Shown here one piece after another: positions 16,659 through 25,878 of a stretch of DNA of 64,000 nt. The DNA lies in assembly GCA_035487295.1 (NCBI GenBank), contig DATHMH010000050.1, positions 1-64,000 on the forward strand, written 5' to 3'. This stretch comes from QIAW01 sp035487295 (GTDB lineage: Bacteria > Acidobacteriota > Terriglobia > Terriglobales > Acidobacteriaceae). A program made the translations under genes and the position numbers. The notes under the pieces are model-generated. The model saw nothing but the letters and a program-made list of their open reading frames with translations, was not told where the DNA came from and made no database searches. Numbering within the stretch: the first letter of the stretch is position 1; each line of letters starts with the position of its first letter.

Positions 16659-18031
16659 GCGCTGCGTTTCTCGGCCTTGGTCCCTTTGCGCCTTTCGAGG
16701 AAACGCTCAATGTATTTGGTATCGAAGTTACCGGCGCGAAATTCAGGATCGGCCATGATCTGGCGATGCAGTGGAATGGTGGTGTGAATGCCCTGCACAA
16801 TGAACATATCCAGCGCGCGCGCCATGCGCGACATGGCTTCTTCGCGGTCTTTGCCGTGGGCCACAACCTTGGCAATGAGCGAATCGTAATACGGCGGTAT
16901 GACGCCCTCGGCATAGGCCGCGGTATCCACGCGCACGCCTGTCCCTCCGGGCGTATGGAAAGCGGTAATCTTCCCCGCCGAAGGCGTAAATGTTTCCGGA
17001 TGCTCCGCGTTGATGCGGCACTCGATGGCGTGTCCGCGATGTTCGATCTCGCCCTGCAGCACGCTATCCAGCCGTTCGCCGGCGGCGAGAAGAATCTGGC
17101 TCTTCACCAGGTCGATGCCGGTTACCATCTCTGTGACCGGATGCTCCACCTGAATCCTGGTATTCATTTCAATAAAGTGCAGGCTGCCGTTTTCATCCAT
17201 CAGGAACTCGACTGTGCCGGCATTGACGTAGCCGATCCTGGTAAGCGTAGAGCAAAGCGATTCCCCAATCGACCGGCGCATCTGCGGGGTGACCTGCATC
17301 GAAGGCGATTCTTCCAGCAGCTTCTGGTGCCGCCGCTGGATGCTGCACTCCCGCTCGCCCAGGCTGACTAAATTACCGTAAGAGTCGGCTAAAACCTGAA
17401 ACTCAATATGCCGGGGACGCTCGATGAACTTCTCCATATACAAATCGCCGTTGCCAAACGCGGCTGCGGCCTCTGACTGGGCAGCATGAAACAAATCAGG
17501 CAACTGCTCCTCATTGCGGATGACCCGCATACCCCGGCCGCCACCGCCGGCCGAGGCCTTCACAATCAGCGGGAAGCCCACGGTAGATGCCCATTCCAGA
17601 GCTTCATCCACCGAATTAATCACGCCCTCGGAGCCGGGAAGAATGGGCACGCCCGATTTCTTCATCGTCTGGCGAGCTTTTTCTTTCTCGCCCATCATGC
17701 GAGTTATCTCCGGCGGCGGCCCGATAAACTTGATGTGGCTGGTCTCACACACCTCGGCAAAATTAGCGTTCTCGCTCAACAAGCCGTAGCCCGGATGAAT
17801 AGCATCGACGTTTGCGATTTCAGCCGCGCTGATGACCGCCGGAATATTCAGATAGCTCTCGGAAGCGCGGGGGGGGCCGACGCAAATAGCCTCATCGGCA
17901 AAGCGGACATGCAGCGAATTCCGGTCTGCCTCGCTGTAAATCGCGACCGTGCGTATGCCCAATTCCTTGCAGGCACAAATAACACGTAAGGCGATCTCGC
18001 CGCGATTTGCAATTAGAATTTTCTTAAACAT
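16655..18031 (-). CDS. accC: Acetyl-CoA carboxylase, biotin carboxylase subunit
   Basis: 458 residues from ATG 18031, where the family's MFKKILIANRGEIALRV begins; the frame reaches 18112 but the extra 27 residues are unlike the family. The ATP-grasp enzyme carboxylates biotin on AccB in the first half-reaction of malonyl-CoA synthesis. Clear elements: GYGLLSENANFAE, KASAGGGGRGMRV (ATP-binding glycine loop), FIERPRHIEFQVL, ECSIQRRHQK, FIEMNTRIQVEHPVTE and the C-terminal HAIECRINAE. Order is peptidase-accB-accC-thiE. Confidence 0.96.
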   Translation of the reverse strand: MFKKILIANRGEIALRVICACKELGIRTVAIYSEADRNSLHVRFADEAICVGPPRASESYLNIPAVISAAEIANVDAIHPGYGLLSENANFAEVCETSHIKFIGPPPEITRMMGEKEKARQTMKKSGVPILPGSEGVINSVDEALEWASTVGFPLIVKASAGGGGRGMRVIRNEEQLPDLFHAAQSEAAAAFGNGDLYMEKFIERPRHIEFQVLADSYGNLVSLGERECSIQRRHQKLLEESPSMQVTPQMRRSIGESLCSTLTRIGYVNAGTVEFLMDENGSLHFIEMNTRIQVEHPVTEMVTGIDLVKSQILLAAGERLDSVLQGEIEHRGHAIECRINAEHPETFTPSAGKITAFHTPGGTGVRVDTAAYAEGVIPPYYDSLIAKVVAHGKDREEAMSRMARALDMFIVQGIHTTIPLHRQIMADPEFRAGNFDTKYIERFLERRKGTKAEKRSA

Positions 18032-18059
18032 GAAAGATTTCAGCGTGGCCCTCAAAGGA

Positions 18060-18545
18060 CTACTTTGGGCGTATTGCAAATAGAGGCTGCCCGTATTCCA
18101 CCGGCTGGCCATTCGTAACCAGTTGCTTCACAATTTCGCCGGCCACATCAGATTCAATTTCGTTCATCAGCTTCATTGCTTCCACAATGCACAACACGCC
18201 TCCAGCCTCGACTTCGTCTCCTGGCCTTACAAACGGCGGAGAACCGGGTGACGGCGATTCATAGAAGGTCCCAACGATAGGAGACTTCACGATGTGCAGG
18301 CCGCTCTCTTCCGCCCGTTCTTTCCCGCCCGCTTGCGTGGGCGCAACCGCGGTTATGCCTGTAGGCATGACCACCGAGGAAGACGACGCCACCGGCACCG
18401 GCCCCACGCGGGTCTCTGGCGCTACGATGACGGTTTCCCTGCCCCGTTTGACGCGGACCTTTACATCCCCACGTTCCAGCTCGAACTCCGCAATGTCTTT
18501 TTCGACCAGGAACTCTATCAGTTCTTTCAGCTCTTTGTAATTCAT
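18060..18545 (-). CDS. accB: Biotin carboxyl carrier protein of acetyl-CoA carboxylase
   Basis: 161 residues, normal for AccB. The N-terminal 80 residues are the helical and linker part (LIEFLVEKDIAEFELERGD), and the C-terminal 80 form the biotinyl domain with biotin-accepting K125 in VEAMKLMNEIE, and GTFYESPSPGSPPFVRPGD, the AccB thumb-like insertion. It shuttles carboxybiotin between AccC and the carboxyltransferase, whose genes are not in the window. It lies 18 bases after the M24 peptidase gene. Confidence 0.96.
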   Translation of the reverse strand: MNYKELKELIEFLVEKDIAEFELERGDVKVRVKRGRETVIVAPETRVGPVPVASSSSVVMPTGITAVAPTQAGGKERAEESGLHIVKSPIVGTFYESPSPGSPPFVRPGDEVEAGGVLCIVEAMKLMNEIESDVAGEIVKQLVTNGQPVEYGQPLFAIRPK

Positions 18546-18562
18546 GCTTGTTCTGGAACTAT

Positions 18563-19642
18563 TTAGATTGTGATCAGTTTCTTTGTTGTCGGCGTGAGGA
18601 CCTCGCGTCCACGATCGGTCACCAGCACCATATCTTCGATCCGGACACCGCCAACGCCTGGGACATAAATACCGGGCTCCACAGTTATTACCATGCCCGG
18701 TTGCAGCTTCTGGCTCTGTCCGCTGGCGATACGCGGAACCTCATGGATTTCAAGCCCTACGCCATGACCAGTGGAATGCGTAAAGTATTGTCCAAACCCG
18801 GCCCGATCCAGGACGCCTCGGGCTGCTGCATCCACAGCCGATACGGCAACTCCAGGACCGACCTTCTTGATCGCCGCCAGTTGCGCCCTCAACACGGCGC
18901 CATACATGCGGCTCGCCCCCGCATCCGCTTTGCCCACGTGCACGGTGCGGGTCATATCAGAACAATAACCCGTGAGTATAACACCGAAGTCGAGTACTAC
19001 GAATCCTCGCTTCGGCAGGCGCTGGTTCGTTGCCCTGCCATGAGGCAAAGCTGAGCGCGTTCCACCGGCCACGATCGTCTCGAACGACATTCCTTCTGCC
19101 CCGCGCCGCCGGGCCTCATACTCGATCTCAGCGGCAATCTGCGATTCCCTGGCTGCCGGGCGAATATGTTTGAGAGCAGTTGGGAATAAAGCAGCCCCCA
19201 GATTCACCGCCGAACGAATTTTGGAGATTTCATCCGCGTCTTTGATCGCCCGCAACCCTTCGATCATGCCGGAGCAATCTTTAAATTTTACCCTCTTCCC
19301 CAGTTGATGTTCTATCTGCTGAAAAGAGGCAACCGCTAAATGAGCAAAGTCAAGGCCAAGGCTCTTTGTCTTGCCGCGTTTGAGGGCATCTAGCGCTCGC
19401 AGCAATGGGTTTGCTTCAATCACGATTTTCTTTACACCCACGACCTCCGTGCGAGATTGCTGGTCGTAGCGTCCATCGGTATAGAATTCCTTGCCTGATC
19501 GGGTAAGCACCATTGCCGCAGAGCTGCCCGTAAACCCGCACAGGTAGCGAATATTCACCATCTGGGTCAACAGCAAAGCGTCTAGCCTGCTGCGAGCGAG
19601 CTTTCGCAAAACACTGGCTTGTCTATCTTCGTAGTTAGGCAA
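18563..19642 (-). CDS. Xaa-Pro aminopeptidase / dipeptidase, M24B family
   Basis: 359 residues. An N-terminal creatinase-like domain (about 1-125) includes NIRYLCGFTGSSAAM, and the pita-bread catalytic domain follows. All metal ligands are visible: VLDFGVILTGYCSDMTRT (two Asp), TGHGVGLEIHE (His), VEPGIYVPGVGGVRIED (two Glu). It removes or splits X-Pro units from peptides in the cytoplasm. It is the first gene of a transcript with accB, accC and thiE; a strong hairpin upstream ends the preceding pil transcript. In many bacteria this peptidase is next to efp and accBC; efp is not here. Confidence 0.92.
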   Translation of the reverse strand: MPNYEDRQASVLRKLARSRLDALLLTQMVNIRYLCGFTGSSAAMVLTRSGKEFYTDGRYDQQSRTEVVGVKKIVIEANPLLRALDALKRGKTKSLGLDFAHLAVASFQQIEHQLGKRVKFKDCSGMIEGLRAIKDADEISKIRSAVNLGAALFPTALKHIRPAARESQIAAEIEYEARRRGAEGMSFETIVAGGTRSALPHGRATNQRLPKRGFVVLDFGVILTGYCSDMTRTVHVGKADAGASRMYGAVLRAQLAAIKKVGPGVAVSAVDAAARGVLDRAGFGQYFTHSTGHGVGLEIHEVPRIASGQSQKLQPGMVITVEPGIYVPGVGGVRIEDMVLVTDRGREVLTPTTKKLITI

Positions 19643-19658
19643 GATTTTTGAGATAAAC

Positions 19659-19690
19659 GAATGAGCCCCTGCGCTAACAGGGGCTCATTC
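19659..19690 (-). terminator. Terminator after pilQ
   Basis: A perfect 13-base inverted repeat (GAATGAGCCCCTG with CAGGGGCTCATTC) with a six-base loop lies between the pilQ stop and the peptidase start. The T-rich tract after it on the minus strand is weak (GTTTATCTC), but the stem is very stable. Confidence 0.7.
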
Positions 19691-19707
19691 CGTTGAAAGC
19701 CTGGAGG

Positions 19708-22227
19708 CTAGGTTTGAATAATCTTGGGAGTGATGAAGAAGATCAACTCCTGCGTCTGTGTTGTCACGGCGGTATGCTTGAAAAGGTGCCCCAGGATCGG
19801 GATATTGCCCAGCAGGGGAACCTGGTTGATATTGATGGAATTGTTCGTCTGAATCACTCCGCCGATGACTACCGTCCCACCGTCGGCGACCAACACCTGG
19901 GTAGTAGCTTGTTGTACGAGGAGCGTTGGGTTGCCCAGAATTTGTCTGCCAAAATCCGGGGTGGTGTTCTCCACGTCCAGGTTAAGGAAGATTGTATTTT
20001 CCACCGTAATCTGTGGGGTAACGCTGAGGCGCAGGAAGGCGTCAACAAAGTTCACCGTTGCCGGGCCTAATAGCTGGGACGCAGTCACGATAGGCACTCT
20101 GACGCCTTGCCGCACCACCGCAGGAATATTGTTTTGTGTGACGACTCGCGGGCGCGAGAGAATCTTAAGCAGGCCACGCGACTCGGCCAACGAAAGTTGA
20201 TAGTCAAGACGGAAGTTCCTGGTTGCGTTCACCAAAGTTAAGCCGCTGGTTGGACCGGTGACACCCAAATTAGAGAACAAAGGAACCTGAGGGCCGTTCG
20301 AACCACCCGAAACCGTCGCATAGTTCACGCCTGTGGAGCCGGATGGTGCGCCGGCCGGTACAGGAAAGGTGACACCGGTATTCGAGTGGCCCGCATCCGA
20401 ATTGCCGCCAATCGTTGTCGTGCTGCCGAATCCATAGCCAAATCCAAGCTGAGTACCTATCTCGCGGGCGAAACTACGCGTGGCCGAGACTACGCGCGCT
20501 TCAATTTCCACTTGTTGAGTCTTGCGGTCAAGCTTTGCTAAAAGTTCGTCAATCTTAGGAATCGTCTGCGGGATGTCGTCAATGACAAGGATATTCGTGC
20601 GATCATCGGCAACCACGTCCCCACGTTGCGAAAGGAAGCGCTTGATCGTGGGAACCACATCCTTCGCATGAGCGTAGCTGAGGCCGCGCGTCACCGTGAC
20701 CTTGTCAACGGCAAGCGCCTGGGCTTCAATCTGCGCGCGGCGGTTTTCAGCCTCTTTGCGCAGGGTCTCGACTGTAGCGATGCGCAGCACGTTGCCATCG
20801 AGTTGACGGTCAAGCTCATTGTTTTTTAGTACGATATCAAGCGCCTGATCCCACGGCACATCATCCAGCACGATAGTGAGCGTACCGTGCACATTGGGAT
20901 CGAGCACTACATTGAGCCCGCTGATCTCGTGGATCAGGCGGAAGAAATCTTTCAAATCCACATCTTTCAAGTTGACCGAAATTGGCTCTCCGGTATACCT
21001 GGGACGCGTACTTGGCACGGCAGCCGCGGCCTGCGGCTGGAACGACATATTTTCATGGACGAGCGGATTCAAAGAAGCGCTGGTCGGCGTGGAAGCATCG
21101 AAGATCGCATCCGATTTTACCGGGTCAAACTTCGCTGCCGCGTCGGTAGCGCGCGCCCGCGGATCTGGCTTTGCCACGACCGGGTGGAACTCCGGTGTCA
21201 CCACGGCAAACTCAACCGGCTTAGCAGTGGTACTGGGGGCCGGCGCTGAGGCAGCATCGGCACTGGGAGTGGTTTGGGCAATCGTAGCCGGTTCCGAGGC
21301 GCCAGTGCCAGCGGGAGTCGAGGCCGGTGTTTCTGCAGGCACTGTTCCCGCCGGAGCATCTTGAGCAGCGGCAGTTGTCATGGCGGCCGGCGCTGACGCC
21401 GCTTCGGTCGATGCGGGATGAAGTTTGATTTTGAGGCGGTTGGCGGCAGGCGACAATTCAAAATCCTGGGCGGATGCAACATCGATCACGACCCTTGTCA
21501 CTGGCGGATTAAGCTGATAACGGGCCACTCGGATACTCTTTACGTCTCCGGAATTGACCTCAATGGTCTTGTTTCTGCCCATTGGGGTCGCATTGGCCAG
21601 ATCAATCACCACCCGATCAGGACTGGTCAACTTGAGTGCGCTGGGTGAGAGTGGCGCGTTGGCGCTGATTTCAACTTCGATCCCGTTTTTTCCGCGCACA
21701 ACTCCTACGTTGCGGACCTCAGCAATGCGCGTGCTGCGAGCGCCCGTGGCTGTCTTCAAAGCAGATTCCTGCGCCGGGCTATCCTGCGCAGAAGCAGCAG
21801 CGGTTGTAAGGTTTTCGCTACCGGTAATATCGATTCGTAACTGATCACGGGTCTTGTCAAAGCTCGGCTTCGCGCCAGCGGTAATGGCGAATTCTACACG
21901 CGCCACATCTTTTCCGTCGCCGCTTTTATATCCAAGTACACGGTAGGAGGCAAGATTCGGCGCTTGCACGGCATGAGTTTTACCATCCATGGTGGCGGCT
22001 GAAACCCCGGCCATATCCACGAGCAGCAGGTTCTCTGTAGGCCTGTACTCGGTATGCGTAAAGGCGCCCGTCGTTCGCAACGTGACAACGGCCATGTTGC
22101 CCCGAGAGGAAACCATCACTTGCGTTAATTGCGCCTCGGTTGCTGCCGCGAGCGCACTTGCCGCGAACAGCATTGAGAGCATACCCACCAGTTGCATGAA
22201 CTTTAGCTTCATCTTGTTTCTCCTCAC
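19708..22227 (-). CDS. pilQ: Type IV pilus secretin PilQ
   Basis: 839 residues. A signal peptide (MRRNKMKLKF, hydrophobic core, SALAAA) is followed by two AMIN domains (about 30-130 and 170-275) that bind peptidoglycan, a long Ala/Pro/Thr linker (about 275-400), an STN/N0 domain (PISVNLKDVDLKDFFRLI), N1 region, and the C-terminal secretin barrel with GGTVVIGGVIQTNN and VPLLGNIPILGHLFKH. It forms the outer-membrane gate through which the pilus passes. Last gene of the pilMNOPQ block and followed by a strong hairpin. The linker is unusually Ala/Thr-rich but otherwise the gene is complete. Confidence 0.95.
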   Translation of the reverse strand: MRRNKMKLKFMQLVGMLSMLFAASALAAATEAQLTQVMVSSRGNMAVVTLRTTGAFTHTEYRPTENLLLVDMAGVSAATMDGKTHAVQAPNLASYRVLGYKSGDGKDVARVEFAITAGAKPSFDKTRDQLRIDITGSENLTTAAASAQDSPAQESALKTATGARSTRIAEVRNVGVVRGKNGIEVEISANAPLSPSALKLTSPDRVVIDLANATPMGRNKTIEVNSGDVKSIRVARYQLNPPVTRVVIDVASAQDFELSPAANRLKIKLHPASTEAASAPAAMTTAAAQDAPAGTVPAETPASTPAGTGASEPATIAQTTPSADAASAPAPSTTAKPVEFAVVTPEFHPVVAKPDPRARATDAAAKFDPVKSDAIFDASTPTSASLNPLVHENMSFQPQAAAAVPSTRPRYTGEPISVNLKDVDLKDFFRLIHEISGLNVVLDPNVHGTLTIVLDDVPWDQALDIVLKNNELDRQLDGNVLRIATVETLRKEAENRRAQIEAQALAVDKVTVTRGLSYAHAKDVVPTIKRFLSQRGDVVADDRTNILVIDDIPQTIPKIDELLAKLDRKTQQVEIEARVVSATRSFAREIGTQLGFGYGFGSTTTIGGNSDAGHSNTGVTFPVPAGAPSGSTGVNYATVSGGSNGPQVPLFSNLGVTGPTSGLTLVNATRNFRLDYQLSLAESRGLLKILSRPRVVTQNNIPAVVRQGVRVPIVTASQLLGPATVNFVDAFLRLSVTPQITVENTIFLNLDVENTTPDFGRQILGNPTLLVQQATTQVLVADGGTVVIGGVIQTNNSININQVPLLGNIPILGHLFKHTAVTTQTQELIFFITPKIIQT

Positions 22228-22396
22228 GCTTTCGACGACTTCCGCTGCGTGGCGGCTTCCTTAACCCCGCCGCTTAAGAATTAGCCCGCCGCCTTTCGGC
22301 GGTTACTGCCCCTTGGGTTCGGCCCGAATTGCAAACTTTGAACTGCTACTGCACTCCTTGTACTGCTTTGTATCGCTTGCTCTATCTTGCCCACTC

Positions 22397-22984
22397 TTAA
22401 ACAACCGGAGCATTTACGGTTTTGACGATCTCACGCTGGCTGTCATGCCCGAGATTGTCCAGGTAATGCTCCTTAAAAATAACGGAGTCAGGCGTAATTT
22501 TCTCCACGAATCCGTTGTAAATGGGGTCGTTTTCGTGAAGGAAATATGTTTTCTGCGCGGCATTCTCAACAACAGCAATCATGCCACTTTGGGATCTCAC
22601 AACCCCCCGCAGAACAATTTCGTTGACCGCCAGGCAGCGCTTGCCTCCGCTGCAGGCTGCCGTCATTCCCTCAAGCCTGGCCTCCACCGGACTGACAAAC
22701 GGATCGCGTTTCCTGCCCGGGGCAGCCACTGCGGCTGTCGCCTCTGGAGCTGCCGCCTCTTCCGGTTTTGCCGGCGTGGCTTCGACATGCGCCTTCTTCA
22801 CCGCTTTCGGCTTTGCTGTCTTCGGCGCCATAGGACTGGCTAGCGCGGTCTTTTTGCTTTTAACCGTCTTCTTGGTGGAAGTTGAAGCTGGTTTTGTGCT
22901 GGCTTTTTTAGCTTTTGCGGCCGGAGTCTGCGCAAATGCGACCGAGGCCACCAGCACCACGAAAATAATCCATTTCATTTTCAT
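22397..22984 (-). CDS. pilP: PilP-like type IV pilus assembly protein
   Basis: 195 residues from ATG 22984, with GGAGAG six to seven bases upstream; the longer frame to 23071 lies inside pilO and is rejected. A short signal ends SVAFAQ and has no cysteine, so the protein is not a lipoprotein, unlike classical PilP. Residues 20-105 are a Lys/Ala/Thr-rich linker. The end resembles the PilP HR domain: KRDPFVSP at the entry, then VLRGVVRSQSGMIAVVEN and a beta-rich close. It should link PilO in the inner membrane to PilQ. About 170 bases without a gene separate it from pilQ. Confidence 0.8.
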   Translation of the reverse strand: MKMKWIIFVVLVASVAFAQTPAAKAKKASTKPASTSTKKTVKSKKTALASPMAPKTAKPKAVKKAHVEATPAKPEEAAAPEATAAVAAPGRKRDPFVSPVEARLEGMTAACSGGKRCLAVNEIVLRGVVRSQSGMIAVVENAAQKTYFLHENDPIYNGFVEKITPDSVIFKEHYLDNLGHDSQREIVKTVNAPVV

Positions 22985-22997
22985 CGCAGGCTCTCCT

Positions 22998-23651
22998 TTA
23001 TCTCGCCGCCGCGGGCGCTGGCGTTGCTGTCCGGGCCGGCGCGGTTGACGGCGCGGTCTGGTTGGAATCATGGTTAAAGAAAGTTGTAGCTACAACGCTG
23101 GCGACAACCGATTCATTGGGGGCATAGGTATAAGTACTTTTTACCTTTGCATCGCCCGAGCGTTTCGGTATCGCCATCTGCAAACTTCCAATATTGATAA
23201 TGCGCTGCAGCTTGGCGACGCGCTCAAAGAAATTCACCACAGAGTAGTACGAGCCGTCGATATCCATCTCGTAAGGTACTTCCGTGTAAAACTCACGCGA
23301 GGCTACCGGCTTCGAAGTGTAGCGGCGAATCTCAATCCCGGCGCTGGCGGCGGTATCTTGCATCAGGTGCATGAAGGCCGGGGCTTCTTTCTCGTCCGGC
23401 ACGATCGTGCGTTGAATCTCAAGCTGTTGCTGCAAACTCGCGATCTCCCGTTCCAAGCCGGGAAGATCGCGTTCATACCTGCGCAAAGTATCGTTATCGG
23501 CCTTCTTTTGATCGAGCACTATTTGCTTCTGATCATTGTCCTGATTAACAGGATTGACCCATACATACCATAGACCGGCGCCGACGATGGCCCCAATAAC
23601 CACCGCGAGCACTATCTGCAACAAAATCGGCATTTCTCTGAATCCAGCCAT
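22998..23651 (-). CDS. pilO: Type IV pilus alignment protein PilO
   Basis: 217 residues from ATG 23651, which has AGGTGG about six bases upstream; a GTG at 23660 is less well placed. One membrane helix at about 10-28 (VVIGAIVGAGLWYVWV), then a coiled coil (about 35-85, with YERDLPGLEREIASLQQQLE) and the ferredoxin-like periplasmic domain (EVPYEMDIDGSYYSVVNFFERV, the PilO core). It pairs with PilN on the inner membrane. A Pro/Ala/Thr tail closes the protein. Lies between pilN and pilP. Confidence 0.9.
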   Translation of the reverse strand: MAGFREMPILLQIVLAVVIGAIVGAGLWYVWVNPVNQDNDQKQIVLDQKKADNDTLRRYERDLPGLEREIASLQQQLEIQRTIVPDEKEAPAFMHLMQDTAASAGIEIRRYTSKPVASREFYTEVPYEMDIDGSYYSVVNFFERVAKLQRIINIGSLQMAIPKRSGDAKVKSTYTYAPNESVVASVVATTFFNHDSNQTAPSTAPARTATPAPAAAR

Positions 23652-23691
23652 AATTTCCACCTAAATAAGCAAAATTCGCCCGCAAATTCTC

Positions 23692-24309
23692 TTATGACTT
23701 TTGCTTTTCACAACTGAGCTTGAAGATAAATTCCTGCAAGTCTTTTGAAGACGGGTCTTGTGAAGTTTCCGTCATCTCGACCGACTTGAAGTAACCCGTT
23801 TTCTGCAGGTTCTTGATCAGGTTCGCCACTGCCGTCGAGCTGAGCGCGGTGCCTTCAATGTCGATGCTTCCACCCTTGTCCTGCATGACATTGAGCCACA
23901 CTGCATCGGTGTTGTTGACCGTGTCTCCAATCATGGTGAGCAGATTGACCGGACCGCCGGTCTGGCTGGCCCGCAGATCATCAATAACCTTGACCCGCCG
24001 CTCGTAATTGTCTCTGACCTTCTGCTCCTGGTCATACTTGGCCTTCACCGCCGAGAGCCGCCGGTTTTCCTGCTCTTCTTTGGCAATGGCCTGCTGCAGC
24101 TGCTCTGCCTTGTTGGTTGCCTGAAGATGCATCCACCACACAGCTCCCATGGCGATAATGCAAACTCCCAGGATGATAAAAATCGGATTTGGACCTTCTC
24201 CTCCACCGCCGCCCATTCCCATCCCGGTCATATCGGTGACCGTGGTGGTCGCAATTCGTTTTCCGCCGCGTTTGGGCTTCGGGGCTCCAAGTAGATTAAT
24301 TTTGATCAT
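23692..24309 (-). CDS. pilN: Type IV pilus alignment protein PilN
   Basis: 205 residues. The N-terminal MIKINLLG is the short cytoplasmic motif that docks into PilM. After a basic and Gly-rich stretch a single membrane helix follows (IFIILGVCIIAMGAVWWMHL, about 44-63), then a coiled coil (about 65-110) and a periplasmic domain. The start overlaps the pilM stop by four bases, so the two proteins are made together. Confidence 0.93.
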   Translation of the reverse strand: MIKINLLGAPKPKRGGKRIATTTVTDMTGMGMGGGGGEGPNPIFIILGVCIIAMGAVWWMHLQATNKAEQLQQAIAKEEQENRRLSAVKAKYDQEQKVRDNYERRVKVIDDLRASQTGGPVNLLTMIGDTVNNTDAVWLNVMQDKGGSIDIEGTALSSTAVANLIKNLQKTGYFKSVEMTETSQDPSSKDLQEFIFKLSCEKQKS

Positions 24310-25355
24310 TGTTCAAAACTCCTGAGGGCCAATCCCACAGCGACCGCGAGTTGTCCCGCGTTCTGATCAATCAAATCTGTAGCCACGCCTGAACCAGGGG
24401 CAATCCTTTGGAAGGGATTCAGCAACTCCACCGGCAATGAAAATTCCTGCCGCAAGGCTTCCATGAGTCCGGGAACTCTGGCCGACCCTCCGGCCAGGTA
24501 AATGCGCTCGATATGTTCCCCGGCAGCCGTGGCCCGGAAGAAATCAAATGTCTTCTGGATTTCCAGAACAATAATTTCCGTGACTTGCTGCAGGATAGGC
24601 ATCTTGGCGTCTTCGCTCACCGTACCCACTTTGCGTCCCAGTTTGAGCGACTCGGCATCTTCAAAACCGAGGTCGAGCTCCTTTTGCAGCGAATCGGTAT
24701 ATTGGTTTCCGCCGACGCTGACGTCGCGCGGGAACAATGGCGTTGTGCCCTTCACAATGTTGATGTTCATCACGCTCGCGCCCAGGTTCAGCAGCGCGAC
24801 TGTGGAACTCGGCGAAGGATCGTAGTTGTACTCGTAGCAGTTCTGCAGCGCGAAAGCGTCAATATCAACCACCGCCGGGGTTTTGCCGGCCAGCGACAAG
24901 ACGTTGGTGTAATTCAGGATTTTGTCTTTTTTCACCGCCACCAGAAGCACATCCATCGGATTGCTGCCTTCTTCCGAGAGGATCTGGTAGTCCACGTTGA
25001 CGTCGGCGACATCGAAGGGTATATGCTGCGCCGCTTCCTGGCCAATCTGGTCGGCCAGCGTGGCGTCTTCCATGGCCTGCACCGGGATTCTCTTTACGAT
25101 CACCGAGTGGCCGCTGACCGAGGTGGCAACACTCTTTGACTTGATATTGTTTTCGTTAAAAATCTTGGTGATGGCGCTGGAAACGCTTCCGCTATCTACA
25201 ATCATGGAGTCCACGACGATATCGGAAGCCAACGGCTCCAAGCCGACATGCACTACTTCAACCTCGCCCCGGCTCTTCTTCAACTCCACCGCCTTGATGC
25301 TGCTGGAGCCGATGTCCAGGCCGACAATCGATTTTGATCCACCTATTCCGAACAT
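24306..25355 (-). CDS. pilM: Type IV pilus assembly ATPase-fold protein PilM
   Basis: 349 residues with the FtsA/MreB actin fold. Phosphate-1 is VGLDIGSSSIKAVELKKS, phosphate-2 VALLNLGASVMNIN, adenosine region LAGGSARVPGLMEAL, all conserved in PilM. It is cytoplasmic and binds the N-terminal tail of PilN to link the inner-membrane platform to the pilus motors. Order HTH-pilM-pilN-pilO-pilP-pilQ; motors and pilins are elsewhere. Confidence 0.95.
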   Translation of the reverse strand: MFGIGGSKSIVGLDIGSSSIKAVELKKSRGEVEVVHVGLEPLASDIVVDSMIVDSGSVSSAITKIFNENNIKSKSVATSVSGHSVIVKRIPVQAMEDATLADQIGQEAAQHIPFDVADVNVDYQILSEEGSNPMDVLLVAVKKDKILNYTNVLSLAGKTPAVVDIDAFALQNCYEYNYDPSPSSTVALLNLGASVMNINIVKGTTPLFPRDVSVGGNQYTDSLQKELDLGFEDAESLKLGRKVGTVSEDAKMPILQQVTEIIVLEIQKTFDFFRATAAGEHIERIYLAGGSARVPGLMEALRQEFSLPVELLNPFQRIAPGSGVATDLIDQNAGQLAVAVGLALRSFEQ

Positions 25356-25364
25356 AATGTCGCC

Positions 25365-25601
25365 TCAGTGCCCAGCCGCTGCTGTTCTTGCGGCCCGGGG
25401 CTTCTTTTTACCTCTGCCTTCCCCCATGCTGCTCTTTCGCTCCATCCACGAGTCCAGGATCGTCTTCTTGAACTTCCACCGGTTGCCCAGCTTGAAAGCG
25501 GGGATCTTCTCTTCGTAAACGTACTTATATAGCGTGTCCGGACTCACGCCCAGGTATTGCGACGCCTGGCGAATGTTCATCACTTCACGCGAATCGGCCA
25601 T
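25365..25601 (-). CDS. Excisionase/MerR-like helix-turn-helix protein upstream of pilM
   Basis: 78 residues. The core MNIRQASQYLGVSPDTLYKY (8-27) is a winged-helix of the HTH_17/excisionase type (BldC-like), followed by IPAFKLGNRWKFKKTILDSW, the wing. The C-terminal 20 residues are Lys/Arg/Ala-rich. It ends nine bases before pilM, so it is the first gene of the pil transcript and may regulate it. No phage genes are nearby, which speaks against a true excisionase. Confidence 0.85.
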   Translation of the reverse strand: MADSREVMNIRQASQYLGVSPDTLYKYVYEEKIPAFKLGNRWKFKKTILDSWMERKSSMGEGRGKKKPRAARTAAAGH

Positions 25602-25850
25602 ATTTACCTTTAGCCCTTTCCCTCAAAAAAGATCTAGCACGCCATACAAGGCGAATACACGCAAAAAGAAAACGCCTTCTGGCCGGGGCCGAATTACTGA
25701 GGAACCTATCCTCTGCTTTCTGTTGTTCTCGGGGGAAAACTTACAGTGATGCGTGTTATATCAGTCTTACGGGTGGGCCTGTCAAGCGGAAACTCCGTGT
25801 TTCTTCCGGTTTTCTGGATAGTTTCACCGGTTTATAGGGCTATTACTTTG

Positions 25851-25878
25851 GTAACACAAACTATATCTTGTGTATTAC
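25851..25878. promoter_or_regulatory. Operator-like dyad in the AT-rich region upstream of the pil transcript
   Basis: GTAACACAA and TTGTGTATTAC form an imperfect inverted repeat (two-base bulge), centred on AT-rich ACTATATC, and an overlapping GTGTA/TACAC pair follows to 25890. It is in the 539-base gap 25602-26140, on the promoter side of the HTH-pil transcript. The gap is more AT-rich than its surroundings, and apart from this dyad, the hairpin at 26075-26097 and the repeat at 26109-26138 I see nothing in it. Confidence 0.3.

Noticed and set aside
25365..25601. Phage excisionase marking an integrated element
   Set aside because: No integrase, attachment repeats or phage genes nearby; the gene is tightly linked to pilM.
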